DNA from: an uncultured Bacilli bacterium
Lineage (GTDB): Bacteria; Bacillota_I; Bacilli_A; RF39; UBA660
Direction of reading: 5' to 3'
NCBI GenBank assembly: GCA_947628095.1
Contig: CANQYO010000006.1
Span: forward strand, 1 to 39,249
Length of the DNA stretch: 39,249 bases
Shown here: positions 15,815 through 25,066 of the stretch, in pieces
Numbering within the stretch: the stretch's first letter is position 1
How the letters are laid out: every line of letters begins with the position of its first letter
Made by a program: the position numbers and the translations under genes
Notes under the pieces: generated by a model
Databases searched by the model: none
What the model was told of the DNA's origin: nothing
The model's input: only the letters and a program-made list of their open reading frames with translations

Positions 15815-16022
15815 AATTTCTACTTTACACTTTCAATCAAAATAAAATCCAGAAAACCGACCATTGTGGAATTAAACCCGCGTTTCGCGAGGTGGGTATC
15901 CTTACTAACCTTTAGGATTCTGAAGAACTCACACTCCAGCATTCGACACCGGTTATTGCTCGGGATTCCCGTATATAGTTTAATGTAGGATTTATACTTA
16001 CAATGTATCAAATTATCTAGAC
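15778..16022 (-). ncRNA. ssrS: Structured non-coding RNA, probably 6S RNA
   Basis: This stretch is far richer in G and C than its surroundings, carries no convincing gene and has its own promoter and terminator. On the minus strand the core shows CCGGTGTCG (compare GGUGUUCG on the 6S 5' side), then TGCTGGAGT. Later comes ACCCACCTCGCGAAACGCGGGTTT, like the 6S 3' side ACCCACCU..GGGUUCAAG, here as a GC-rich hairpin. AACCGGT (15948-15954) and GTCGGTT (15855-15861) can close the long stem. 6S RNA mimics an open promoter and sequesters housekeeping RNA polymerase. The match is to a recalled consensus and the ends are estimated; the total of about 245 bases is long for 6S. Confidence 0.6.
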
Positions 16023-16028
16023 ATCTTA

Positions 16029-16057
16029 ATTGTAACATACTAAAATACAATTTGAAA
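16029..16057 (-). promoter_or_regulatory. Promoter of the candidate 6S RNA
   Basis: On the minus strand TTTCAA (16052-16057), 17 bases, then TACAAT (16029-16034) with TG one base upstream (extended -10). Confidence 0.5.
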
Positions 16058-16153
16058 GAGTTTTTCAAAAAAATATTGCTAGTTAACACTTATTTTGAAA
16101 ATATCTAAAATTACCTTAAACTTAAATTGGCATAAACTATATTGGTGATTTAT

Positions 16154-16924
16154 ATGTACTTGAAAATTAATAATCAAAATATTTTTTATCAAAAGTATGG
16201 AAATAAAAAACAAGAAATCTTAATTCTACCTGGCTGGGGAGATAATAGAAAAACATTTTCTTATTTAATAGATTTTTTAAAAGATGATTTTACAATTTAT
16301 ATATTCGATTACCCAGGATTTGGAAATTCTAGTATGCCAAATAAAGACTTAACTATATATGATTATGCTAGTTTAATAAACTCATTCATGAAAAAATTAA
16401 AAATTAAAAACCCCATTTTAATTGGTCATTCCTTTGGAGGAAGAATTATATCTATCTTAACTACTACTTATAATTTAAAAATTAAAAAACTTTTATTAAT
16501 GGATGTTGCTGGTATTAAAAGAAAAATTGATTTAAAAACAAAATTTAAGAATAAACTATATAAAATATTAAAAAAAATCGGAAACATTCTTCCTAAAAAA
16601 ATAAAAGCTAAATATTTAAGTTATTTATTTAATAAATTTTCATCTGACGATTACAAACAATTAGATAAACGACTCTTAAAAACTTTTCAAAATGTTATAA
16701 AAGAAGATTTAACTAACTTTTACTCTAAAATAAACTTAGAAACTCTAATTCTTTGGGGAGAATTTGATTTAATTACTCCGCTTAAAGATGCTTATAAAAT
16801 TAATAAACTAATAAAAAATTCTTATTTAATTATAATACCTGGAACAACTCATTTTCCATATCTTGAGCAAAAATATTTAACAGCTAAAATTATCTATGAA
16901 TATTTAAGAAAAGATATTATTTAA
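16154..16924 (+). CDS. Alpha/beta hydrolase
   Basis: A 256-residue alpha/beta-hydrolase fold protein. The oxyanion region is LPGWGDN (about residue 25). The nucleophile elbow is GHSFGGR (about 92-98). The acid is in LWGEFDLITPL and the base is the His in GTTHFPYLEQ near residue 235. A Lys-rich insert between them forms the cap. The substrate cannot be told; the family includes esterases and C-C hydrolases. The ATG at 16154 is preferred, with GGTGAT five bases upstream, over a TTG at 16142. It converges on the next gene with an eight-base overlap. Confidence 0.88.
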   Translation: MYLKINNQNIFYQKYGNKKQEILILPGWGDNRKTFSYLIDFLKDDFTIYIFDYPGFGNSSMPNKDLTIYDYASLINSFMKKLKIKNPILIGHSFGGRIISILTTTYNLKIKKLLLMDVAGIKRKIDLKTKFKNKLYKILKKIGNILPKKIKAKYLSYLFNKFSSDDYKQLDKRLLKTFQNVIKEDLTNFYSKINLETLILWGEFDLITPLKDAYKINKLIKNSYLIIIPGTTHFPYLEQKYLTAKIIYEYLRKDII

Positions 16925-17369
16925 TAAATATCTTTTTTGTTAAAAAATTATCTTCTAAACTATAAACAATTGTTCCAAATTCTAAATATTTGTTCAAATT
17001 ATCAATATCTAATATATTAATATAAAATTCACCTGAATCATAATAAATATTTTTAAATTTCTCAATAATAAAATAATCTTCTGTTTTAAAATAAAAATTA
17101 ACCTCTTTATTTATTTTAACTTTTATATCAATCAAATCAGGATTAAAAAGTAATTCACTTGTTTTTTCTATTTCTAATATTGTTCCATATTTAGAATTTT
17201 CTAAAATTATTACATTATAAACTCCACCTAGATTATAATTATAATATTTAATAAGTCTAATAAAAAGTTGTTTTATCTCTTTAATAATATCATTTTTTAA
17301 AGACGATTTAAAAAAATAGTTATATAAATATACAACTATTTTATTATTGTCTAAAATAAGAGTTTTCAT
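16917..17369 (-). CDS. Hypothetical protein
   Basis: A 150-residue soluble protein of unknown family, rich in Asn, Ile, Tyr and Lys. Alternating hydrophobic stretches suggest a small alpha/beta or all-beta fold. No cysteine, signal peptide or motif is recognised. GGTGGTC precedes the ATG. It lies just downstream of murC on the same strand, about 40 bases away, and may be its operon partner. Its 3' end overlaps the convergent hydrolase gene by eight bases. Confidence 0.7.
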   Translation of the reverse strand: MKTLILDNNKIVVYLYNYFFKSSLKNDIIKEIKQLFIRLIKYYNYNLGGVYNVIILENSKYGTILEIEKTSELLFNPDLIDIKVKINKEVNFYFKTEDYFIIEKFKNIYYDSGEFYINILDIDNLNKYLEFGTIVYSLEDNFLTKKIFIK

Positions 17370-17408
17370 ATGACCACCATGATATTATATGACTAAATCT
17401 TATTTCGT

Positions 17409-18719
17409 TTATTCTTTATTTAAGTAATCAATAAAAGCATTAATTACAGGAGTTATATTAGCACAACTCATAAAGCAAATGACATCATTTTTATGAGCTT
17501 CTAAGATATCAATTTTTTCTATACTTAACTTTTTAGCATTTTTAGTTTTACTAATTAAAACATCACTTGAAACATTAGGATAATCTTCTTGAAGTTCTCT
17601 ATCACATTTAATATCCATTACAAATGAATAATCAAATTGACTTAAAACATTAGCAAAATCTTCCATTAAAGCTTCTGTCCTAGAATATGTATTTGGTAAA
17701 AAAACAGCTACAACTTTTTTCATTGGATACTTTTGACGAACACTATCAAGAGTTGCCCTAATTTCTGTTGGATGATGAGCATAATCGTCAATAATAATAG
17801 TATTATTTACACGAGTTTCACTAAATCTTCTTGTTGCACCTTGAAAATTATTCAATACTTCTTTAATTATTTCTTTAGGAACGTTATATAAAATTGAAAC
17901 CATAATGGCTGCTAAACTATCTAAAATCATATGACGACCAAACAATTTTATTTCAAAATGGTCAAAATAAGTACCTTTATAATATACATCAAAAGAACTT
18001 CCTGTACTTGTTAAATCTAAATTTTTAGCAATCAAATCATTATTATCATTAAAGCCATAGTAATATTTTTTCTTATCAGATTTAATTTTTAACACATTTT
18101 CTAAATCACCACATAGAACTAAATTATCACTTGTATTATCAGCAACAAGATTAAAATTTTTAATTATATCATTTATATCTTTATAACATTCTGTATGTTC
18201 AAGTTCAATATTGGTAATAACCAAAGTTTTAGGAAAATATTTTAAGAAATGTTTATTATATTCACAAGATTCTAAGACAAAAAGTTTATTATTTTTATCA
18301 CCATGACCACGTCCATCACCTACAAAGTAATTAGCACCATATACTTTATCTAAAATACTTGCTATCATTAAACTAGTAGTTGTCTTTCCATGAGTTCCAC
18401 TAATTGAAATTGTTTCATATTTTTTACTTAAATTTCCAATTAAATCTTGATATTTAACTATTTTTAAATTCAATTCTTGAAGTCTTTTTATCTCTTTATG
18501 ATTATTACTAATCGCGTTTGAATAACAAACTATAAAATCTGAAGTTGGGATAAAAGATGCATCATGATATATTTGAATTCCTCTTTTATTTAGTCCTTGT
18601 AAAGTATATTTGAATTCTACTCCATCATCATAGCCAACAACTGTATTGCCTAAATCATATAAAAGGCTAGCTAAAGCACTCATGCCAGAACCTTTAATTC
18701 CTATTAAATAATATTTCAT
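17409..18719 (-). CDS. murC: UDP-N-acetylmuramate--L-alanine ligase
   Basis: A 436-residue Mur ligase of normal length. It adds the first L-alanine of the peptidoglycan stem peptide in the cytoplasm, using ATP. The N-terminal UDP-binding motif is GIKGSGMSALA (residues 8-18). The ATP loop SGTHGKTT is at 108-115. NIELEHTECY, DDYAHHPTE and RRFSE follow in the central and C-terminal domains. The GIKGSG start and YAHHPTE favour MurC over MurD, MurE or Mpl. AAGGAG precedes the ATG. No other cell-wall gene is adjacent. Confidence 0.95.
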   Translation of the reverse strand: MKYYLIGIKGSGMSALASLLYDLGNTVVGYDDGVEFKYTLQGLNKRGIQIYHDASFIPTSDFIVCYSNAISNNHKEIKRLQELNLKIVKYQDLIGNLSKKYETISISGTHGKTTTSLMIASILDKVYGANYFVGDGRGHGDKNNKLFVLESCEYNKHFLKYFPKTLVITNIELEHTECYKDINDIIKNFNLVADNTSDNLVLCGDLENVLKIKSDKKKYYYGFNDNNDLIAKNLDLTSTGSSFDVYYKGTYFDHFEIKLFGRHMILDSLAAIMVSILYNVPKEIIKEVLNNFQGATRRFSETRVNNTIIIDDYAHHPTEIRATLDSVRQKYPMKKVVAVFLPNTYSRTEALMEDFANVLSQFDYSFVMDIKCDRELQEDYPNVSSDVLISKTKNAKKLSIEKIDILEAHKNDVICFMSCANITPVINAFIDYLNKE

Positions 18720-18794
18720 AGTAAATCTCCTTTTTCTAAACTATTATAACATATGCAATGAAAAGTGAATACTTAATTTTTATAATTTTAAAAA

Positions 18795-18836
18795 GATAAA
18801 AAAAATATTTAATTTAAATTAATAAACTAAATATTT
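18795..18836 (-). terminator. Terminator of the WG-repeat gene
   Basis: AAATATTTA and TAAATATTT pair on the minus strand and are followed by eight T. The stop codon of the WG-repeat gene touches the stem. Confidence 0.6.
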
Positions 18837-19962
18837 AATTATTTTCATCACTTGAAGATGTTTCTTCTTTAGAATTTTCATCTATTAATGTTTTACTACT
18901 TACATCAAATTTATAAACTTTATTGAAAGTATTATTATCACTACTATAATCTACTTCAATATAGAAAATATTACTTTCAGAATTACCAAATAAAATTTCA
19001 TATTCTCTATTTTCAGCATCAGGTGATAATTTTTCATGATGTAAATAATAACTTGTTTCACCATCTTTAATTTCAACTGGTATCTTTGTTTCTAAAAGAC
19101 TTTTATCATTTTCTAAAATATCTATTTCAGAATCAGATACAGCTACTAAAATAGTTTCATTTATAGGATAAACATAATTATAAGCTTCTTCAAATTCTTT
19201 AACAACTTCACCTGTTTTATAATTAATTAAACTTCCTTTACCATCTTTAACAACATAAATTTCTTGTAATTTATTGTTAGCAAAAGCCGTATAAATATAA
19301 GATGTATCTCCTATTTTTTCATATTCTGGTTTTAAAATCTCTTTTCCTGTTTCAATATCAATTAAACCAAACTTATTGTCTAAAGATGTTACAGCTACTC
19401 CTTCATATTCAGCAAAAGCAGCTGTTGCACTTATTTCAGTTTGAAACATATCAATTCCAACATCATCATATGAAACTGGAGCAATTATTTCTCCCATAGA
19501 ATTAATTATTCCAACCTTTTTAGTACTAATATCTTGAATTCTAAAATAATCAATATCATCTTTAGTATATATTATATTTGTAAAATTATATTCATCACTT
19601 AATTTTTTAGCATTTTTAAAATCGTATAAGAAACTACCAGCATTCTCTGAGTCTGTATCAAATACTAAACCAACACCTAATTTAAGATTTTTATAAGAAG
19701 ACAAGAACTCTGAAGCTATATTATATTCACAATATTTCTTTTTACATTCATATTTTCCAATATACTCACTGCAATCTTCTGAACCTTCCTCACATAAAAA
19801 CAAAAGGTCACCTATCGTTTTTACATTTTCTCCATATGGCTTTGTATCAACATTTTCACTAGCTTTTTTCAAATCAATATAACCATATACAATTAAGGCA
19901 ATACCAAATAAAAAGCCAATAATACTTACAATCATAAAGCCAATCTTTTTATTCTTTTCCAT
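18835..19962 (-). CDS. Membrane-anchored WG-repeat protein
   Basis: A 375-residue protein with a short basic cytoplasmic start and one membrane helix (about 8-27); the rest is probably outside the cell. Two clear WG-type repeats, KVGIINSMGEIIAPVSYDDV and KFGLIDIETGKEILKPEYEKI, lie at about 145-220. Weaker copies follow. Two cysteine pairs (CEEGSEDC and CKKKYC) lie just outside the membrane and could form disulfides. The tail is Ser/Glu-rich. WG-repeat proteins have no agreed function; a beta-structured binding module is inferred. It begins nine bases after the DUF308 gene, so the two are co-transcribed. Confidence 0.8.
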   Translation of the reverse strand: MEKNKKIGFMIVSIIGFLFGIALIVYGYIDLKKASENVDTKPYGENVKTIGDLLFLCEEGSEDCSEYIGKYECKKKYCEYNIASEFLSSYKNLKLGVGLVFDTDSENAGSFLYDFKNAKKLSDEYNFTNIIYTKDDIDYFRIQDISTKKVGIINSMGEIIAPVSYDDVGIDMFQTEISATAAFAEYEGVAVTSLDNKFGLIDIETGKEILKPEYEKIGDTSYIYTAFANNKLQEIYVVKDGKGSLINYKTGEVVKEFEEAYNYVYPINETILVAVSDSEIDILENDKSLLETKIPVEIKDGETSYYLHHEKLSPDAENREYEILFGNSESNIFYIEVDYSSDNNTFNKVYKFDVSSKTLIDENSKEETSSSDENN

Positions 19963-19971
19963 ATTACTAAC

Positions 19972-20595
19972 CTATTCACCTTTCTTATTTTTTTTATTCT
20001 TTTTATCTTCTTTTACAGGAAGTTCTTTTTCGTCTACAACCGAAGCTTCTTCTATTTTGACTTTGGTAACACTTCCTTTTCTATTTAAAATATAACCAAT
20101 TATTTCTAATGTAGCATAAACCATTAATACAATTCCAATTGCTTTAAAAGGTAAATTTGCTTTTAAAATAGTATAAATTCCACCTGCAATCAAAAGAATT
20201 GCTAAAGTTAAAAGTGCAAGGAAAAGTGAATCTTTACTTTTCATAAACAAAGCGTTAGCTAAACGATTTATTCCGGAAAATAACAACCAACCACCAGTTA
20301 TTAATCTAACTAAAAAATTAAAAACAGGTGCTAAAAATATACAAACCAAACCAACTACCATCAGCATAATGCCTATAATCATTCCTACTGACGAAGTTGT
20401 ATTATCTTTTTTTACATCAAGATAGTTTTTAAAACAACTTATAAAACCAACAAGGGCAATTAAGCCACCCATTACATAGGTAATAATTGTCATAATACTT
20501 TCAGAATTCGTAAAAATGACTGCACCTAAAATAAAAAATAAAAGTGAACTTATTAAAAGTGTAAAACTTGAGTATTCTTTAATTTCTATCTTCAT
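19972..20595 (-). CDS. DUF308 (HdeD-like) membrane protein
   Basis: A 207-residue integral membrane protein with six hydrophobic helices arranged as three similar hairpins, the DUF308/HdeD layout. GGLIALVGF and GGWLLFSGINRLANA are family-like segments. The C-terminal tail from about residue 175 is charged and Lys-rich. HdeD of E. coli is linked to acid resistance, but that role should not be transferred. GAGGT precedes the ATG. The downstream WG-repeat gene follows after nine bases. Confidence 0.85.
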   Translation of the reverse strand: MKIEIKEYSSFTLLISSLLFFILGAVIFTNSESIMTIITYVMGGLIALVGFISCFKNYLDVKKDNTTSSVGMIIGIMLMVVGLVCIFLAPVFNFLVRLITGGWLLFSGINRLANALFMKSKDSLFLALLTLAILLIAGGIYTILKANLPFKAIGIVLMVYATLEIIGYILNRKGSVTKVKIEEASVVDEKELPVKEDKKNKKNKKGE

Positions 20596-20662
20596 ATATT
20601 ACCTCACTATGAAAATTGTATCAAATAAGTGCTGTAAAGTCCATAATATTTAAAAAATTTCT

Positions 20663-20703
20663 TAAAAAAAATAGTTTTAAATACTATAATATTCAAAACT
20701 ATA
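20663..20703 (-). terminator. Terminator of the 20699-21250 gene
   Basis: On the minus strand ATAGTTTTGAATA and TATTTAAAACTAT form a long stem followed by TTTTTTTT. It overlaps the stop codon. Confidence 0.75.
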
Positions 20704-21250
20704 AAGATTTAGAAAAATCTGTAACTATCTCATTAGAATTAACTATTCTAAAAAAATGACTTTTTCTAATATAAGGATATTCCTCCATAATCTCCTCTAA
20801 GCTTTTAACATATGGACTTTCTTCGAATATATAATTACCGTTTTCAACTTTTATTACACGATATCCAAAAAAAGCATATTCTCCAACTAATTCAACTTGT
20901 CCATTGCCTTTATAAGTTCTTTCACCACTTAATTTTTCTTCTAAATCGCCAAGTAATTCAAGATTATCAGCAATTTTAACAAACCCTGAATTAAATAAAT
21001 TCATTTCCATATCATTATCAGAAGGTTCGTTAATTAATCTGTATTCTTGTTGCTTAATATAATCTCCTATTTTTTCCTTTTCACTTAAAACTCTAATACA
21101 ATAACCTTCAGAATCTTTATACACATGTTCATGATGATATTTTATTCTTGAATTATGAAAATCATAAGTCTTTTCAATTCCAAATCCCACTAACGTTAAA
21201 GAAGCCCCTATTAATATATATCTTTTTATGTTTTTTAAATTAATTTTCAT
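20699..21250 (-). CDS. Hypothetical membrane-anchored protein
   Basis: A 183-residue protein with a basic start and one N-terminal hydrophobic helix (about residues 11-27), either an anchor or an uncleaved signal. The remainder is a charged, probably extracytoplasmic domain with no recognised family. GGAGT precedes the ATG. A strong terminator follows, so it is transcribed alone. Confidence 0.7.
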   Translation of the reverse strand: MKINLKNIKRYILIGASLTLVGFGIEKTYDFHNSRIKYHHEHVYKDSEGYCIRVLSEKEKIGDYIKQQEYRLINEPSDNDMEMNLFNSGFVKIADNLELLGDLEEKLSGERTYKGNGQVELVGEYAFFGYRVIKVENGNYIFEESPYVKSLEEIMEEYPYIRKSHFFRIVNSNEIVTDFSKSL

Positions 21251-21462
21251 ACTACTCCTTCAATTAGTTATTTATTCTAGCATAAAGAAATTTAAATTAC
21301 AATATTTAATTTGTCAATTTTTAAGGTAAAATATGATATTTAATTAAAAATTAATTTCAAAATAAAAATAGCATTACATATTTAGTTGACATTTTTAGGT
21401 TTTAAAAAAAATAACTATTTGCTATAATTAAATCAGAAAGGAACTTATTAAAAGATGATACT

Positions 21463-23046
21463 ATGACAGATTATGAAATAAGCAAAAAAGCAAAATTGCT
21501 ACCAATAAAAGATATTGCTAAAAAATTAAAAATAAAAGAAAATAAAATTATACCATATGGAAAATATATGGCTAAAATTGATATTTTAGATAAAAAGAAA
21601 AAAGGAAAATTAATTTTAGTAACTTCTACCAACCCTACTCCTTATGGTGAAGGTAAAACAACCTTGGCTGTTGGAATCGTTGATGCTTTAAACAAAAACG
21701 GTTATAAAGCTGTTGTTGCTCTTCGTGAACCATCACTTGGACCCGTTTTTGGAACTAAAGGTGGAGCTACTGGTGGAGGTAAAACTCAAGTTGCTCCAAT
21801 GAATGAAATTAATTTACATTTTACAGGTGATTTCCATGCTATCACTAGTGCTAATAACTTAATTTCAGCTATAATTGATAATCATATCTATCAAGGAAAT
21901 AAACTTGATATACAAGAAGTTTACTTTGAAAGATGCTTAGATATTAATGATAGAGCTCTTCGTCAAATTGAAACTAGTAATCGTAAAGATAAATTTACAA
22001 TCACAGCTGCTAGTGAAATAATGGCCATTTTTACCCTTGCTAAAGATTTTGAAGATTTAAGAAAAAAATTAGATAATATTTTAATTGGTAAAAATAGTAA
22101 AGGAAAATATATTTATTTAAAAGATTTACATGGAACTGGAGCTGTCCTTGCTCTTTTAAAAGATGCCTTTAAACCAAATCTTGTTCAAACTTTAGAAAAC
22201 AACCCAGCTATTATTCACGGTGGTCCTTTTGCTAATATTGCTCATGGTTGTAACTCAGTAGTTGCTACTAAAACAGCCCTTAGTTTAGCACCTTATGTTA
22301 TTACAGAAGCCGGTTTTGGAAGTGATATGGGAGCAGTTAAATTTTTAGATATTAAATGTGATTTAAATGATTTATACCCTAACTTAATTATTATCAATGC
22401 AACAATTAGAAGTTTAAAATACCATGGAAAAGGAAATTTAAAAAAAGGACTAGAAAATTTAAAATTCCATATTTTAAATATGCAAAAATTTACTGATAAT
22501 TTATTAGTTATTTTAAATAAATTTCAAGATGATACCGAAAATGAAATTCAAACATTTGAAGAATTTTGTAAAAATTTAAATATCAAAACTTTAATCAGTA
22601 ATATGTATAAAAATGGTAGCAAAAATACCAAAGAAATTGCTGATACAATAGTAGAATATGCTAATAGAAAAAATACTAAACATTATAATATCTATAATAT
22701 AGATGATAAAATAACTGTAAAAATTGATAAGTTTTGTAAAGATATATATGGTGCCAAAGAAGTTATTTATAAAGATAATCTAAAGAAAGAAATAGAAAAT
22801 TTAGATAAAGATTATGGAAACTATAAAATATGTATATCCAAAACACCTGCTTCAATTACAGATAATAAAGATATTCTTGGTTACCCAAAAGATTTTACAA
22901 TGACTGTTACAGGTTATAAAATTAATAATGGAGCTGGCTTTATTACCATTTTGATGGGTGGTGTTGTTAGAATGCCAGGCTTATCTAAAAAAGCTAATTA
23001 TTTAAATATAGATGTTAAAAATGATGAAATAATTGGTATATTCTAA
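21463..23046 (+). CDS. fhs: Formate--tetrahydrofolate ligase
   Basis: A 527-residue enzyme, slightly shorter than the usual 550 or so. It makes 10-formyltetrahydrofolate from formate, THF and ATP. The ATP loop TPYGEGKTT is at about residue 63. LREPSLGPVFGTKGGATGGG and the NLHFTGDFHAITSANNL block follow; the C-terminal MPGLSKKANY segment is intact. It supplies one-carbon units for purine and fMet synthesis. The promoter is an extended -10 (TG-C-TATAAT, 21423-21428). AAGGA lies 22 bases before the ATG. A three-codon frame, ATG ATA CTA TGA (21455-21466), lies between and overlaps the start as ATGA. Confidence 0.95.
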   Translation: MTDYEISKKAKLLPIKDIAKKLKIKENKIIPYGKYMAKIDILDKKKKGKLILVTSTNPTPYGEGKTTLAVGIVDALNKNGYKAVVALREPSLGPVFGTKGGATGGGKTQVAPMNEINLHFTGDFHAITSANNLISAIIDNHIYQGNKLDIQEVYFERCLDINDRALRQIETSNRKDKFTITAASEIMAIFTLAKDFEDLRKKLDNILIGKNSKGKYIYLKDLHGTGAVLALLKDAFKPNLVQTLENNPAIIHGGPFANIAHGCNSVVATKTALSLAPYVITEAGFGSDMGAVKFLDIKCDLNDLYPNLIIINATIRSLKYHGKGNLKKGLENLKFHILNMQKFTDNLLVILNKFQDDTENEIQTFEEFCKNLNIKTLISNMYKNGSKNTKEIADTIVEYANRKNTKHYNIYNIDDKITVKIDKFCKDIYGAKEVIYKDNLKKEIENLDKDYGNYKICISKTPASITDNKDILGYPKDFTMTVTGYKINNGAGFITILMGGVVRMPGLSKKANYLNIDVKNDEIIGIF

Positions 23047-23056
23047 AAATATATAA

Positions 23057-23098
23057 GAAAAAACATAAATTAAATTTTACTTTAACTTATGTTTTTTT
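23057..23098. terminator. Bidirectional terminator between fhs and the next gene
   Basis: AAAAAACATAA and TTATGTTTTTT form the stem around a longer A/T-rich loop. It lies between convergent genes, with T runs in both directions. Confidence 0.65.
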
Positions 23099-24458
23099 AT
23101 ATTTGTTTTATAAGTCTTTTAGAATTAGAATTTATAATAAATCTATAATATTCAAGATAATGTTTAATATTGGTATAATTAAGTAATTTTCGTTTTATTT
23201 CCTCATCTTTTGTTAATTCATAATATGTAGCAACAAAAGCAAGTTTTTTTAATATATCAGAAAATCCTCCCTTTGACCCTTCAAATATATCTTCTATAAA
23301 AAATAAACTTTCTTCTCTAAAATGGTCATAATTATCAAAAAATATTGGGTCTATATCTGGACTTTTTAATCTTTCTTCTAAAACTTTTTCACGATTATTC
23401 TCGTCATATAAACCTAAACTAATATCATCAAGGGCATATATCAATCTAGTCTTTACATTATCTAATTCTAAGTTATATCCATAAAGCATCATTAATTCAT
23501 CTAATTTTTTGATATAAATTAAATAATAAATTATATCACTATCAAAGCAAGTAGCTAAATTTCTATCAAATGAATCTTTAAAAACATCATTTTCATAATA
23601 AAAAATAGTTTCTAAAATATCATCTTCACTTGAAAAATCACACAATATTTGATTTAAATCATTACAAAGTTTAGGTTCTGATAAAGAGATATTTCCAAAT
23701 ATAGCAATTTGAAAAACACTTAAAAAATTATTTTCTAAAATTTCTAGAACTTCATCATTTTCTTCATTATAATACTCACTTTTCATGAGTAAATCAAAAT
23801 CAATCTGATAGTCTTCTTTATAATCAATTGCAACACAATTTTCTTCATCTTGAATAGCTTTGATTAAATTTAACCCATGTTGATATAATTTTTTATAAAT
23901 TTTATTTCTAGCAACTAGTAATTCTCTTATCTTAGCTTGTATTTCTTTAGAATTTTTATTATTTTGAAGTTCAAGATAAACTGTTTCTATTTTACTTTCT
24001 GTTTTTATTAAATCTCGATATAATTCTTTAATATGATTAAGTCCTAATAAGTTTTTAATACTTTTTTTCTTACGTAAAATTCTAATTTCAAAAGCAAAAC
24101 TATCAAATTCTTCCTTCTCTTCGATATTTTTAAGTTCATTTAAAATTTTATCATAGTCAATATTATCTAAAAGATAAATATTATTATTTTCTAAATATAC
24201 AAAATCTTTATATTCTACTAAAAATTTATTTAATTCAACTTCTAAATTATCATATTTATATCTTAAATTAATATCTACTTCACAAGCAAGTTTAAAAATT
24301 TCTTTTTTATCAAGTTCTTCAATTAAAATTTTTGAAGCTTTGATAAGTTTTTCTTTCGTAATAACTACTTTTTGTCCGTCTTCTAAAAAAGCAGACAAAA
24401 TAAGTAAAAAATAATAAGAAGCTGGTATTTGGCGACAAACTAACATTTTATTAATCAT
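23097..24458 (-). CDS. Hypothetical protein
   Basis: A 453-residue protein, Glu/Asp/Lys-rich and almost entirely helical. A Lys-rich coiled-coil-like stretch lies at about 135-195 and a very acidic middle at about 215-300. No signal peptide or catalytic motif is visible and I cannot name a family. GGGGGA lies five bases before the ATG, a strong site. A TG-C-TATAAT extended -10 on the minus strand (TATAAT at 24488-24493) is its likely promoter. Confidence 0.75.
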   Translation of the reverse strand: MINKMLVCRQIPASYYFLLILSAFLEDGQKVVITKEKLIKASKILIEELDKKEIFKLACEVDINLRYKYDNLEVELNKFLVEYKDFVYLENNNIYLLDNIDYDKILNELKNIEEKEEFDSFAFEIRILRKKKSIKNLLGLNHIKELYRDLIKTESKIETVYLELQNNKNSKEIQAKIRELLVARNKIYKKLYQHGLNLIKAIQDEENCVAIDYKEDYQIDFDLLMKSEYYNEENDEVLEILENNFLSVFQIAIFGNISLSEPKLCNDLNQILCDFSSEDDILETIFYYENDVFKDSFDRNLATCFDSDIIYYLIYIKKLDELMMLYGYNLELDNVKTRLIYALDDISLGLYDENNREKVLEERLKSPDIDPIFFDNYDHFREESLFFIEDIFEGSKGGFSDILKKLAFVATYYELTKDEEIKRKLLNYTNIKHYLEYYRFIINSNSKRLIKQI

Positions 24459-24619
24459 AAAATCCCCCTAAATTTAAGCTAATTTTTATTATAGCATTAA
24501 CTAAAAAAAAGTAAAGAAGATATTTTTACTTTTGCCTACTTATTGTTTTAAAAATCTGTTAATTTACTTGTATTATTATTGTAATAATTATGATAAAAAG
24601 AATTATGTTTTAAATTTTT

Positions 24620-25066
24620 TTAATTAAGTTTATAACCTAATTTTTCTAATTCCATTATTGCAATAGCAGATAATTCTTTTTTAGATAATTTATTAATATC
24701 AAAAAATTCTGCACCAAGGGAATCATCATTTACTCCATCTACTTTTACTTCTTTCTTAATTTTATTATTATAATTTAAAACTTTAAAGAAAACCCCAGTA
24801 TGATGAACTTTCAATAAAATATCTTTTTTAAATTGCCATTCAAAAGCAACAGAATCGGCATCAAATAATTGGTAATCAACTACTTCTATCCCAACTTCTT
24901 CCTTCATCTCTCTTTTTAAAGCTTCTTCCGGTCTTTCACAAAATTCTATTGTTCCACCTGGTAAATCTAGTTTACCATCATAAGGTCCTCCCAATTTTTT
25001 AATAAGTAAAATCTTATCATCTTGAATAACTAAACCATAGGCACCTAACTGTTTAAACTCTTTCAT
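24620..25066 (-). CDS. NUDIX hydrolase
   Basis: A 148-residue protein with a perfect Nudix box, GTIEFCERPEEALKREMKEE followed by VGI (about residues 38-60), fitting GX5EX7REUXEEXGU. Nudix enzymes hydrolyse nucleoside diphosphates linked to another group, using Mg bound by the box glutamates. The substrate cannot be told; small stand-alone members often clean damaged nucleotides. It lies upstream of the previous gene with about 160 bases between them. Confidence 0.9.
   Translation of the reverse strand: MKEFKQLGAYGLVIQDDKILLIKKLGGPYDGKLDLPGGTIEFCERPEEALKREMKEEVGIEVVDYQLFDADSVAFEWQFKKDILLKVHHTGVFFKVLNYNNKIKKEVKVDGVNDDSLGAEFFDINKLSKKELSAIAIMELEKLGYKLN

Noticed and set aside
15820..16089. An 89-residue open frame on the minus strand.
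   Set aside because: It lies across the structured RNA, has atypical composition for this genome, no ribosome site and no family resemblance.
21251..21462. A tetrahydrofolate riboswitch before fhs.
   Set aside because: The leader is A/T-rich with no conserved THF riboswitch core; only a promoter and ribosome site were seen.
24560..24605. ATTATTA-TTG-TAATAAT palindrome, resembling a PerR or Fur box.
   Set aside because: Simple A/T repeats make such palindromes common here, and the arms do not match the PerR consensus well.
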